From positions 1 to 64,000 of the forward strand of contig CAVPOY010000044.1 of assembly GCA_963707135.1 (NCBI GenBank): a stretch of DNA of 64,000 bases, read 5' to 3'. Below, piece by piece: positions 28,343-36,883 of this stretch (the first letter of the stretch is position 1; every line of letters starts with the position of its first letter). Source of the DNA: JBGSTR01 sp963707135 (GTDB taxonomy: Bacteria; Pseudomonadota; Gammaproteobacteria; Chromatiales; Chromatiaceae). The notes under the pieces were generated by a model. It was given only the letters and a program-made list of their open reading frames with translations, had not been told where the DNA came from and ran no database searches. Both the position numbers and the translations under genes were made by a program.

Positions 28343-30292
28343 TCACCGGCCCGTACGGCCTGGAAGGTCGAACGGGTTTCTGCCGAGTAGAGCGAACAGG
28401 TACCAGGCCGTTGCGCCGATGTGCGGCGTATCCGGGTAGACCCAGGGCTTCACCTGCCCGTCCGCATGCCAGAGGTGATCGAAACCGGTCGACAGGCCGC
28501 AGCGGGAAGCGGCCGGCAGCGCCCCGGCGGCTGGCCCCTCGCGGAGCTGGGCCTCTCTTAGCGCGCCGATGATCGGCGCGGCCTCGCCGCCCCGACCGAG
28601 TCGCTGCAGGGCCGCCGCGGCCTGCGCCGTTCCCTCCCACCAGGCACCGTCCCCGTCTCGGCAGTTGAAATCGAACGCATTGGCCACCTCGTGCGCCCGG
28701 CAATGTCGCAGCGCCCAGTCCAGCGCCGGCTGGTAGCGCTCCGGCTGCCACAACCCCAGAACGGACCAGGTCTGGGCGTCCAGCGGGATCACGCCGCTAC
28801 CGGTCGCCGTGCCGCCGGAACCGGATCCGGCGCCGGTGCGCAGGTAAACCCCGTCGTCGCTCTGTTCGACCATTCGCTCGACGAAGTGCCGCGCGTGGGC
28901 CTGCTCGGCCATCCAGCGGCGCCCCTCGGCGCTATCCTCGCCGACGGCGCGGGCCAGGTGCCCAAACAGCGCGACCAGGTCGATATTGTGCTCGGTGCTG
29001 CGCCACTGAGAGCGCACCTGACCGCCGGCGTCCCCGTTGCCTTCAAAGCCCTCGAAACCGCCGCGAAAGCCGCCGAGCCGATCACCGGCCCTGTTCTCGC
29101 GGACGATCCAGTCGCCGAGCCTCAGCGCCGCCTCCAGGTACGCCGGTCTCTCGGGGTCCGGAAGCAGCCGATGGGCCTGGACCAGGGCGAGTGCCGCCCA
29201 GGCCGAGTTCCCGGTATCCGAGCCGGCGGCGTACTCGTCTTCGAGGTATCGACTCTGCGCCGGATCCCAGCGTCCGGGCAGCCGCGCCGTCCCGGTGGCG
29301 CTGTCGAGCAGCCGCCCGCTGGCGTAGGCGTTGCGCAGTCGCCCGTCGGCGCGCGGTCCGCGGAATGAACGGTCGCCACCTTGGGCCTGCAGCAAGGCCT
29401 CGGCGATCAGCGCGGCCCGCCGCAGGTCCTCGGGGGTGCCCCGCGCGAGCAGCGCGAGCAGCACCAGCGACTGGTCGTAGACATGGGAGACGTTCTCCGG
29501 CGCCCCGGTGGCGCAGGTTCCCGGCAGGTAGCTCTGAAGGAAGCGCGGTTCGTCTTGCCGCGGCTGGTCGATCTCGACATCGTCCAGATAGACGGACCCC
29601 GGCCGCCCGCCCCGCGCCGTCGACACGGATACGGCCAGCGGACCTATGACCGAGCGCAGATCCTGGCCCTCGAGCGGGATGCTGAATCGCCGCCACCGGT
29701 CATCCAGACCGATGTTGCCTACTGGAATGGGCCCGAACGAGTCGCGGTACGGGTGGCCGGTCCGGAGCCCGGCGTTGATCCCGCCCGCGGTCAGCTCGAC
29801 GACCATCGGCGGGTTCGAGCGCGCCCAGAGCGAGACCCGCGTCGCCCCGCTGAGATCGCGCCCCGGGGACGTGCCCCAATTGCCTTCCGGGTACTGGAAG
29901 TAGAGCCCGGCCCAGGTCTCGGTCCCGCCCGGCGCGGGGACGAACCGCAGATGGACGCAGTCCCGGCCCGAGCGCGGTCGATCGCAACCGTCGGACACGA
30001 CGCTGAGGCTGCCGCCGGCGCTCGAGTCCATGATCCCCGAGGCGTAGTAGTCCTCGTAGCCCGGCTCGCCTGCCACCAGCACCGAACGACTGAATCGGTC
30101 CATCTGGCGGTAGAGAAAGCCGAACGCGGCAGCGACGGCGGGGTCGCCCGGTTCCACGGCCCGTGCGGCAGAAGGAGACCCCGCAAGCGCCGCGGCCACC
30201 AGAACCGACAGGGCCAGGACCGCGAGCCGCCGCGGTTTCGCCGACCGGTGCAGGCGCCCCGCCCGCGGCCGGACACCCGGGGAGCGGGTCAT
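28343..30292 (-). CDS. Secreted two-domain protein: jelly-roll-like domain plus alpha/alpha-toroid domain
   Basis: Exported protein of about 649 residues. ATG 30292 forms a TGATG overlap with the stop of the methyltransferase gene, so I prefer it to ATG 30307. A basic region and Sec signal (LAVLALSVLVAAALAGSPSAARA) lead to a region (about 50-235) with beta-rich binding-module features (TRVSLWARSNPPMVVELTAGG, SVYLDDVEID). Residues 240-640 show helical-toroid repeats as in glycoside-processing enzymes (SLVLLALLARGTPEDLRRAAL, TGNSAWAALALVQAHRLLP, HIGATAWYLFALLGRNPF). I cannot name a family or catalytic residues. An extracellular or periplasmic polysaccharide-related role is an inference from fold pattern only. 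Confidence 0.72.
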   Translation of the reverse strand: MTRSPGVRPRAGRLHRSAKPRRLAVLALSVLVAAALAGSPSAARAVEPGDPAVAAAFGFLYRQMDRFSRSVLVAGEPGYEDYYASGIMDSSAGGSLSVVSDGCDRPRSGRDCVHLRFVPAPGGTETWAGLYFQYPEGNWGTSPGRDLSGATRVSLWARSNPPMVVELTAGGINAGLRTGHPYRDSFGPIPVGNIGLDDRWRRFSIPLEGQDLRSVIGPLAVSVSTARGGRPGSVYLDDVEIDQPRQDEPRFLQSYLPGTCATGAPENVSHVYDQSLVLLALLARGTPEDLRRAALIAEALLQAQGGDRSFRGPRADGRLRNAYASGRLLDSATGTARLPGRWDPAQSRYLEDEYAAGSDTGNSAWAALALVQAHRLLPDPERPAYLEAALRLGDWIVRENRAGDRLGGFRGGFEGFEGNGDAGGQVRSQWRSTEHNIDLVALFGHLARAVGEDSAEGRRWMAEQAHARHFVERMVEQSDDGVYLRTGAGSGSGGTATGSGVIPLDAQTWSVLGLWQPERYQPALDWALRHCRAHEVANAFDFNCRDGDGAWWEGTAQAAAALQRLGRGGEAAPIIGALREAQLREGPAAGALPAASRCGLSTGFDHLWHADGQVKPWVYPDTPHIGATAWYLFALLGRNPFDLPGRTGR

Positions 30293-31752
30293 CAAGTCCC
30301 CGTGCATCCGCTCCAGCGGCTCGGAAACAGGCTCTCGACGACCCCTGACCGGTGCAAGACCGCAACGCCCAAGACTTGCCCGCGGTAGCTCACGACGACC
30401 TGCCCGGGCGGGCTCGCGGCACGCTGTTCAGCCGTGGGCTCGAAGGTCTCCCGGCGCAGGTATCTGGAGCGCTGGCCGGCGTCGAGCTCGAGCCTGGAAC
30501 GCGCCGCGTCGCGCCCGAACAGCATGGCCGCGCCGGTGGTGGGTTTCGGCGGCCGGATGTTGGTGCGGTGAAAGAACAGCCCGCTGCCCGAGGCGCCGGG
30601 GACGCGCGGTGGCGCGTGATCCGCGGCCATCAGGTGCAGGCCGCGGCGCGTCTGCCGGTGCGCGCGGTAGGCGCCCCAATAGGCCTCGGGCAGACCGTAC
30701 TTCGCCGCGAGCCCGGACAGCCAGTCGCCGGCGTCGGCGCCGTCGAGCGCCGCCAGCTCCGGCTCGGGCTCGGGCGGCAGTCCCGGGTCCTTTTCCAGCA
30801 CGGCGATGAAGAATCCGCCAGTGTCGTTGTGATGGGGCCAGATACGGACGCAGTGCCCCAGTTCCTCCGGCAGGGCGTGCCCATCCCAGTGCGTGATGCC
30901 GCCGCCGGTTACGACCCCGGGCAACTCGACGGGCATCAGCCGCAGCCGGCCGGGGTATTCACGCAGGATGTCGGCGACCACCCGCTCGTTCTCCTCGGGG
31001 GCGAAGGTGCAGGTGGAGTAGACGATCCGCCCCCCCGGCCGGCAGCGCTGAACCGCCTTGCGCAAGAGGGCGCGCTGGCGCGGGCAGAGCCGCGCCGAGT
31101 TGGCCGGGTCGAGCCGCTGGAGCAGGGACGGATTGCGCCGCAGGGTCCCCTCGCTCGAGCAGGGAGCGTCGACCAGGATACGGTCGAACTGGCCGCCCGC
31201 GGCCGGCCAGTTCGCGGCGTCGACACAGGTCGTCGTGGTGTTGACGACCCCGAGCCGGTCCAGATTACCCTGCAGCGCCTTGATGCGCTCGTTGGCGATG
31301 TCGTTGGCGATCAACGTGCCCCGGTTCGCAAGCGCGAAGGCGATCTGCGCCGTCTTGCCGCCCGGGGCCGCACACATGTCCAGCACCCGCTGTCCCGGTT
31401 CGAGCCCCATGACGCGAACCGGCAGCTGGGAGACCGCCTCCTGGGCGTGGGCCAGTCCGGCGCAATACCACCAATGCTGCCCCGCCCTCGCCGCCAGGGG
31501 CAGCCGCAGAGCGCCCGGCAGCCAGGCGATGGGGTGCACCTCCAGGCCCTCGTCGGCGAGCAGGTCCAGGAGCCCGTCGGCCGGGATCCGGGAAGGGTTC
31601 GCCCACACGCACGGGGCAAGCGGCCGGCACAGGGCGGCGGCGAAGGCATCCCAATCCTCTACCAGCGACCGGTAGCGGGCCAACGCCGAGGCGGCGATCG
31701 CGGCCGGCGTTGGAAGTGACTCGGCGCTGCCCCTGGATGTGCGGTCGGTCAT
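30292..31752 (-). CDS. rsmF: NOL1/NOP2/Sun family rRNA (cytosine-C5)-methyltransferase (RsmF-like)
   Basis: Cytoplasmic SAM-dependent RNA m5C methyltransferase of 486 residues, close to RsmF length. ATG 31752 begins MTDRTSRGS; the open frame upstream is not coding-like. The SAM loop is VLDMCAAPGGKTAQ. The two catalytic motifs are VDAPCSSEGTLRRNP and YSTCTFAPEENE, each with its active Cys. The C-terminal extension (about 330-486) contains FFHRTNIRPPKPTTGAAM and a PUA-like end, as in RsmF, which modifies C1407 of 16S rRNA; the exact target here is inferred. It overlaps the secreted toroid protein by TGATG. Confidence 0.88.
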   Translation of the reverse strand: MTDRTSRGSAESLPTPAAIAASALARYRSLVEDWDAFAAALCRPLAPCVWANPSRIPADGLLDLLADEGLEVHPIAWLPGALRLPLAARAGQHWWYCAGLAHAQEAVSQLPVRVMGLEPGQRVLDMCAAPGGKTAQIAFALANRGTLIANDIANERIKALQGNLDRLGVVNTTTTCVDAANWPAAGGQFDRILVDAPCSSEGTLRRNPSLLQRLDPANSARLCPRQRALLRKAVQRCRPGGRIVYSTCTFAPEENERVVADILREYPGRLRLMPVELPGVVTGGGITHWDGHALPEELGHCVRIWPHHNDTGGFFIAVLEKDPGLPPEPEPELAALDGADAGDWLSGLAAKYGLPEAYWGAYRAHRQTRRGLHLMAADHAPPRVPGASGSGLFFHRTNIRPPKPTTGAAMLFGRDAARSRLELDAGQRSRYLRRETFEPTAEQRAASPPGQVVVSYRGQVLGVAVLHRSGVVESLFPSRWSGCTGT

Positions 31753-31909
31753 GTCGAAGCTCGGGACAACAGGCCTTCGGGCGACACTGGAGGTGGGAAT
31801 CGCATACCGGGCCGCCACTGGCGGGCGGATCCGGGTCGGTCTAAGCTCGGCGCAATCTACAACACGACAGGGGGCGGCGGCATCGCTTTTCGCGCCCCGG
31901 AGGAATCCC

Positions 31910-33082
31910 ATGCCGAGCCAGGCGCCGGCGCTCGAAACCATGCTCCAATCGCTGATCGGTACGCTCTCGGTCAGCAGTGTCACGCCGGCATTCGACCACA
32001 GCAACCGGGCGGTGATCGGACTCCTGGCCGACTGGCTCGCCACCGCCGGCTTTGGCGTCGAGGTCCTGGAGATCCCCGGGCATCCCGACAAGGCCAACCT
32101 GGTCGCAACGCTCGGCGGCGGCCCCGGCGGGCTGGTGCTGTCAGGCCACACGGACACCGTACCCTTCGACGAGCACCTCTGGTCCCACGACCCGCTGCGG
32201 CTCACTGAGGCGGACGGGCGCTTCTACGGCCTGGGCACCTCGGACATGAAGTCGTTCCTGGCGCTGGCGATCGAGGCCGCGCGCGGTCTCGCGGCGCGGG
32301 ACCTTAGGCAACCGCTCGTCATCCTCGCCACCGCGGACGAGGAATCGGCCATGCACGGCGCCCGTGCGCTGGTCGCCGCCGGACGGCCGCTCGGGCGCTA
32401 CGCGGTGATCGGCGAGCCGACCGGACTCAGGCCCGTGCGGCTGCACAAGGGGGTGATGGGGGAGGCGGTGCGCCTAGTCGGCCGAAGCGGTCACGCCAGC
32501 GACCCGAGCCTCGGAAACAACGCGCTCGAGGGCATGCACGAGGTACTGACCGCCGTGCTCGGCTGGCGGGACGAGCTCCAGCGCACCCACTCCAACAGCG
32601 CGTTCGCGGTCCCCTACCCCACCATCAACCCGGGACACATCCATGGCGGCGACAACCCCAACCGGATCTGCGGGTACTGCGAGCTGCACCTGGACCTGCG
32701 CGTGCTGCCGGGCGTGTCGCCCGAGGCGCTGCGCGCGGAGCTGGCGCGGCGGGTCGCAGACGTGGCCGACCGCCGGGGGCTCCGCTGGAGCGTCGAGCCC
32801 TTGTTCGAGTCCATCCCCCCGGCTGAGACGGCAGCCGATTCCGAGATCGTGCGGGCCGGCGAGGCGCTGACCGGACATGCGGCCGAGGCCGTCAGCTTCG
32901 GCACCGAGGCCCCATTCCTGAACGCCCTGGGGATGCAGACCGTCGTGCTGGGACCCGGCGACATCGCCCAGGCCCATCAGCCCGACGAGTTCCTGGCGCT
33001 GGAGCGCATCCCGCCGACGCTGGAGCTGCTGCGCGCCCTGATCCGCCGTTTCTGTGTGGACCGACCGGCGGCGACGGCTTGA
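31910..33082 (+). CDS. argE: Acetylornithine deacetylase
   Basis: M20 metallopeptidase-family enzyme of 390 residues that removes acetate from N-acetylornithine in arginine synthesis. ATG 31910 follows GGAGGA, an excellent ribosome binding site. Metal and active-site motifs are visible: SGHTDTVPFDEHLWSHDP, YGLGTSDMKSFLA, ATADEESAMHGAR, VIGEPTGLRPVRLHKG and the C-terminal LGPGDIAQAHQPDEFL, which is characteristic of ArgE rather than DapE. It converges with the dCTP pyrophosphatase gene; argH lies just beyond on the other strand, keeping two arginine genes close. Confidence 0.92.
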   Translation: MPSQAPALETMLQSLIGTLSVSSVTPAFDHSNRAVIGLLADWLATAGFGVEVLEIPGHPDKANLVATLGGGPGGLVLSGHTDTVPFDEHLWSHDPLRLTEADGRFYGLGTSDMKSFLALAIEAARGLAARDLRQPLVILATADEESAMHGARALVAAGRPLGRYAVIGEPTGLRPVRLHKGVMGEAVRLVGRSGHASDPSLGNNALEGMHEVLTAVLGWRDELQRTHSNSAFAVPYPTINPGHIHGGDNPNRICGYCELHLDLRVLPGVSPEALRAELARRVADVADRRGLRWSVEPLFESIPPAETAADSEIVRAGEALTGHAAEAVSFGTEAPFLNALGMQTVVLGPGDIAQAHQPDEFLALERIPPTLELLRALIRRFCVDRPAATA

Positions 33083-33116
33083 CCCGCGCGTCCGCGCGGA
33101 CCAGCCGCGCAGGCGG

Positions 33117-33470
33117 TCAGTCCCGGTAATCCTCGGCGCGCCGCGCGTCGCCGCGGACCTTTCCAGCCGGATAGCGCCGCTCGTTGATCGCGATCTTGCG
33201 GTAGGCCGCCCCGACGAGATCCACGTCCAGACGCTGGGAGAGCCGGATCAGGTAGATCAGGATGTCCGCCAGCTCCTGGGCCACCTGCTCCTTCTTGGCC
33301 GCATCCAGCGACTCGCTCTGGGGCTCGGTGAGCCACTGGAAGTGCTCGAGCAGCTCACCCGCCTCCCCGGCCAGTGCCATGGCCAGGTTCTTCGGCGAAT
33401 GGAACTGCTCCCAGTCGCGCTCGCGCGCGAATCCCAGCAGGCGCCGATTGAGGTCGTCGAGGCTGTCCAT
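33117..33470 (-). CDS. MazG-like nucleotide pyrophosphohydrolase (dCTPase type)
   Basis: Small all-alpha NTP pyrophosphohydrolase of 117 residues of the MazG-like/RS21-C6 (DCTPP1) class, which hydrolyses dCTP and modified nucleotides to monophosphate and pyrophosphate. The Mg2+-binding motifs EAGELLEHFQW and ELADILIYLIRLSQRLDVDL are intact, and the start DLNRRLLGFARERDWEQFHSPKNL is typical. It follows argH by 3 bases, so the two are co-transcribed although unrelated in pathway. A house-cleaning role in the cytoplasm is the family expectation. Confidence 0.88.
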   Translation of the reverse strand: MDSLDDLNRRLLGFARERDWEQFHSPKNLAMALAGEAGELLEHFQWLTEPQSESLDAAKKEQVAQELADILIYLIRLSQRLDVDLVGAAYRKIAINERRYPAGKVRGDARRAEDYRD

Positions 33471-33473
33471 CCT

Positions 33474-34871
33474 TCAGGTCTCGCGCAGCCGTTCGCGCCC
33501 GCGCTCGACCGCGGCACGCACCTGTCGCGGTGCCGTGCCGCCGATATGGTCGCGTGCGGCCACCGAGCCCTCGAGCCCGAGCACCTCGAAGACGTCTTCG
33601 CCTATGGATCCGGAGAACTGGCGCAGCTCCTCGAGGCTCAGCTCCGCCAGGTCCCGCCCCTCGCGCACCCCGAGCGCGACCGCCCGGCCGACGATCTCAT
33701 GGGCGTCGCGGAACGGGATGCCGCGGCGCACCAGGTAGTCGGCCAGGTCGGTGGCGGTGCTGAAGCCCTGCCGGGCGGCCGCGCGCATCCGCTCGCGGCG
33801 GCAGGTGACGTGCCCCATCATGTCGGCGAAGACCTTGAGGGAGCCCCGCAGGGTGTCGGCGGTGTCGAACAGCGGCTCCTTGTCCTCCTGGTTGTCCTTG
33901 TTGTAGGCCAGCGGCTGGCCCTTCATCAGGGTCAGCAGCGCGATCAGGTGGCCAAAGACCCGGCCGCTCTTGCCGCGCACCAGCTCCGGCACGTCCGGGT
34001 TCTTCTTCTGGGGCATGATCGAGGAGCCGGTGCAGAAGCTGTCGGACAGCTCGATGAAGCCGAACTGCGCCGACGACCAGAGGATCAGCTCCTCGGAGAA
34101 GCGGGACAGGTGCATCATCAGGATCGCCGCGGCGGCCGCGAACTCGATCGCGAAGTCCCGATCGGAGACCGCGTCGAGGGAGTTCTCCGCCGGGCGGTCG
34201 AACCCGAGAAGCTCCGCCGTGTACTGGCGGTCGATCGGATAGGTCGTTCCGGCCAACGCGGCCGCGCCGAGCGGCATCCGGTTCATGCGCCGCCGGCAGT
34301 CCGCAAGGCGCTCCCGGTCACGGTCGAGCATCTCGAACCAGGCCATCATGTGATGCCCGAAGGTGATGGGCTGAGCGACCTGCAGGTGGGTGAAGCCGGG
34401 CAGAACCGTGTCGGCCTCGCGCTCGGCCAGATCGAGCAGCGACTCCTGCAGCCGCGCAATCTCGGAGCGGATGGCGTCGATCTCGTCGCGCAGCCACAGG
34501 CGCACGTCGGTGGCGACCTGGTCGTTGCGCGAGCGTCCGGTATGGAGCCGCTTCCCGGCATCGCCGACGGCGTCGGTCAGTGCGGACTCGATGTTCATGT
34601 GAACATCTTCGAGGGGAACCGACCAGTCGAAGTCGCCGGAGTCGATGCGCGACCGCACGGTCTCCAGGCCCGATATGATGGCGTCGCGCTCCGCCTCGCT
34701 CAGGATGCCCTGGCGGGCGAGCATGGTCGCGTGGGCGATCGAGCCCTGGATATCGTAGCGGTAGAGCCGCCAGTCGAAGCCCACCGAGGCGGTGAAGGCC
34801 TCGACGAAGGCATCGGTGGGGGCGGTGAATCGCCCTGCCCAGGGCTTGGAAGGGTTACTGGATTCGTGCAT
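33474..34871 (-). CDS. argH: Argininosuccinate lyase
   Basis: Last enzyme of arginine biosynthesis, splitting argininosuccinate into arginine and fumarate; 465 residues, full length. The fumarase/aspartase superfamily signature GSSIMPQKKNPDVPEL is intact, as are the N-terminal AGRFTAPTDAFVEAFTASV, the TGRSRNDQVATDVRLW segment and the GFTHLQVAQPITFGHH His block. The ATG at 34871 is divergent from algZ across 77 bases. The argH-algZ-algR order is common in gammaproteobacteria, supporting the taxonomic reading. A 614-codon open frame on the plus strand here is an antisense shadow. Confidence 0.95.
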   Translation of the reverse strand: MHESSNPSKPWAGRFTAPTDAFVEAFTASVGFDWRLYRYDIQGSIAHATMLARQGILSEAERDAIISGLETVRSRIDSGDFDWSVPLEDVHMNIESALTDAVGDAGKRLHTGRSRNDQVATDVRLWLRDEIDAIRSEIARLQESLLDLAEREADTVLPGFTHLQVAQPITFGHHMMAWFEMLDRDRERLADCRRRMNRMPLGAAALAGTTYPIDRQYTAELLGFDRPAENSLDAVSDRDFAIEFAAAAAILMMHLSRFSEELILWSSAQFGFIELSDSFCTGSSIMPQKKNPDVPELVRGKSGRVFGHLIALLTLMKGQPLAYNKDNQEDKEPLFDTADTLRGSLKVFADMMGHVTCRRERMRAAARQGFSTATDLADYLVRRGIPFRDAHEIVGRAVALGVREGRDLAELSLEELRQFSGSIGEDVFEVLGLEGSVAARDHIGGTAPRQVRAAVERGRERLRET

Positions 34872-34948
34872 CGACGGGTGCGGCCAATGTTAAATTAGGG
34901 GCGCACTGAACGATTACATCCCGGAATTTTCAGCGCACGGAAGGCAAA

Positions 34949-36088
34949 GTGGCGGTTTCCGCCGCGATTCTACACGCTCGCTCCGAAGGTTTTTTTGATA
35001 TCAGCGTGGACTACGGCTTCGAACATGTCCGGGAACCCGAGGAGCCCCGCAACGGCTTCCTTCCCAATTTCTGCCGGCCCTCGATGATCGCCGGCATCCT
35101 GCTCGCGGCCCAGCTGCTCGCCGTCACGCTGACACTCGCCACCGACACCGACCCCGGGGCCTTCCTCACCCGCCTGTTCAGCCTATCGCTGTTCGCGCTG
35201 GCGATCTCGCTCTCGGCAAGCCTGGCCTGGTGTGCGCTTCGCCCGGCACTGCTTCGGCTCGGGAACCGGGCAGCGGCACTTCTGGCCTGGGGGGCGCTGC
35301 TGGTCGCCGCCGGACTCGTGACCTGGGGCGTGGTGGCGCTGGTCCCCTATTCCTACCAGGGCAGCCTGCTGCCGGCGGACGGATCGTTCGGCCTGCTGAT
35401 ACGCAGTCTGAGCATCTGTGCCATTCTCGGGGCCATGCTGCTGAGATACCTTTACGTCCAACACATGTGGAAGCTGCAGGTCGAGGCCGAGGCCGACGCC
35501 CGGTTCCAGAAACTGCAGGCGAGGATCAGGCCGCATTTTCTGTTCAACAGCATGAATACCATCGCCAACCTGACTCAGACCAACCCGCGGCTCGCCGAGG
35601 AGGTCGTCGAGGACCTGGCCGACCTGTTCCGGGCGACCCTCTCGGACGCGAACGAGGGCTCGACGCTGGCTAAGGAGCTCGAGCTGGCCTACCGCTACCT
35701 GAACATCGAAAAACAGCGTCTCGGGGAGCGGCTGCGGGTCGAGTGGGACGTCGAGGACGTCCCCGGCGAGGCGATGCTGCCCCCGTTGATACTTCAACCC
35801 CTGGTGGAGAACGCGGTTTATCATGGCGTACAGCCATCGAGGCGCCCCGGGGTGATCCGTATCAGCGGCGTCTACCGGCGGGCCCAGGTCAACCTGACCG
35901 TCCGCAACACCTTACCCGGCGAGGACGAGCGGCAGGAACGGCACGCCCGCGGCAACCGGATCGCGCTGGACAACGTGAAGCAGCGCATGGCCACCATGTT
36001 CGAAGGCCAGGCGCGCGTGATCATCTCGCGGGTCGAAGGCGACTATCAGGTCCGGCTAGTTTTTCCCTATCCCTGGAAACGCGTATGA
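34949..36088 (+). CDS. algZ: LytS/AlgZ-family sensor histidine kinase
   Basis: Inner-membrane histidine kinase of 379 residues (His_kinase PF06580 plus ATPase). The GTG at 34949 follows GGAAGG. The AlgZ-like N-terminus NGFLPNFCRPSMIAGILLA precedes four helices (to about residue 165). The phosphoacceptor His lies in ARIRPHFLFNSMNTIANLT, and the ATP-binding part includes LPPLILQPLVENAVYHGVQP. AlgZ/FimS kinases act with AlgR to control exopolysaccharide and surface behaviour in Pseudomonas; targets here are unknown. The stop overlaps the regulator start as ATGA, so the pair is translationally coupled. Confidence 0.9.
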   Translation: MAVSAAILHARSEGFFDISVDYGFEHVREPEEPRNGFLPNFCRPSMIAGILLAAQLLAVTLTLATDTDPGAFLTRLFSLSLFALAISLSASLAWCALRPALLRLGNRAAALLAWGALLVAAGLVTWGVVALVPYSYQGSLLPADGSFGLLIRSLSICAILGAMLLRYLYVQHMWKLQVEAEADARFQKLQARIRPHFLFNSMNTIANLTQTNPRLAEEVVEDLADLFRATLSDANEGSTLAKELELAYRYLNIEKQRLGERLRVEWDVEDVPGEAMLPPLILQPLVENAVYHGVQPSRRPGVIRISGVYRRAQVNLTVRNTLPGEDERQERHARGNRIALDNVKQRMATMFEGQARVIISRVEGDYQVRLVFPYPWKRV

Positions 36089-36831
36089 AAATACTGGTCG
36101 TTGACGACGAGGCCCCGGCACGGGAGCGGATGGTCCGCCTGCTCTCCCAGATCGAGGGCGACTACGAGCTGGTGGGCGAGGCGGCGGACGGCATCGAGGC
36201 CCTGGAAATCTGCCGCACCAAGTCCGTGGACCTGGTGCTGCTGGACGTCCAGATGCCCGGCATGGACGGCCTCACGGCGGCCAAGGCGCTCGCGGAGCTC
36301 GATCCGCCGCCGGCCGTGATCCTGGTCACCGCCTACGAGCAGTATGCGTTGGCCGCGTTCGAGCACCGGGTCGAGGATTACCTGGTCAAGCCGGTGCGCC
36401 GCGAGCGTCTGCAGGACGCCCTGAATCGGGCGCGGGTGCCCACCCGGCCCCAGCGCGCCGCGCTGACTGGACGGCCTGACGCGCGTCCTGGGCGCCGGCA
36501 CCAGCTCGCCGCCCACTACCGGGGCGGGCTGCAGACGGTCCCCATCGGCGAGGTGATCTATCTTCAGGCCGACAACAAGTACGTCACGGTGCGCCACACC
36601 GGCGGCGAGCTGCTGGTCGACGAATCCCTGAAGGCGCTTGAGGACGAGTTCACCGACCTGTTCCTGCGCATCCACCGCAATGCGCTGGTGGCGCGCTCCC
36701 GTCTCTGGGGCTTGGAGAAGGCCCACGACGGCACGACCATGGTGCGACTGCGCGACTGCCCCGAGCACCTTCCCGTAAGCCGTCGGCACCTCGCGGACAT
36801 CCGCCGCTGGCTGCGTACCGGGACCGGGTGA
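36085..36831 (+). CDS. algR: LytTR-family response regulator
   Basis: Response regulator of 248 residues, partner of the kinase it overlaps by ATGA (36085-36088). The receiver domain has KILVVDDEAPARERM, the phosphoacceptor Asp in DLVLLDVQMPGMDG, a Thr/Lys pair in LVTAYEQYALAAFEH and DYLVKPVRRERL. The C-terminal LytTR DNA-binding domain spans about 145-245 (VIYLQADNKYVTVRHTGGE, LFLRIHRNALVARSRLWGL, LPVSRRHLADIRRWL). The length matches AlgR. In many relatives hemC follows; here an antiporter follows instead after 52 bases. Confidence 0.92.
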   Translation: MKILVVDDEAPARERMVRLLSQIEGDYELVGEAADGIEALEICRTKSVDLVLLDVQMPGMDGLTAAKALAELDPPPAVILVTAYEQYALAAFEHRVEDYLVKPVRRERLQDALNRARVPTRPQRAALTGRPDARPGRRHQLAAHYRGGLQTVPIGEVIYLQADNKYVTVRHTGGELLVDESLKALEDEFTDLFLRIHRNALVARSRLWGLEKAHDGTTMVRLRDCPEHLPVSRRHLADIRRWLRTGTG

Positions 36832-36883
36832 GCCCGGTTCCGGGCGCTATCGGCAACGCGCCCCGGTCTAGGGGCCGGCCTCT

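Noticed and set aside
33054..34898. 614-codon plus-strand open frame
   Set aside because: Antisense to argH and the dCTPase gene, both with intact family motifs; caused by high GC.
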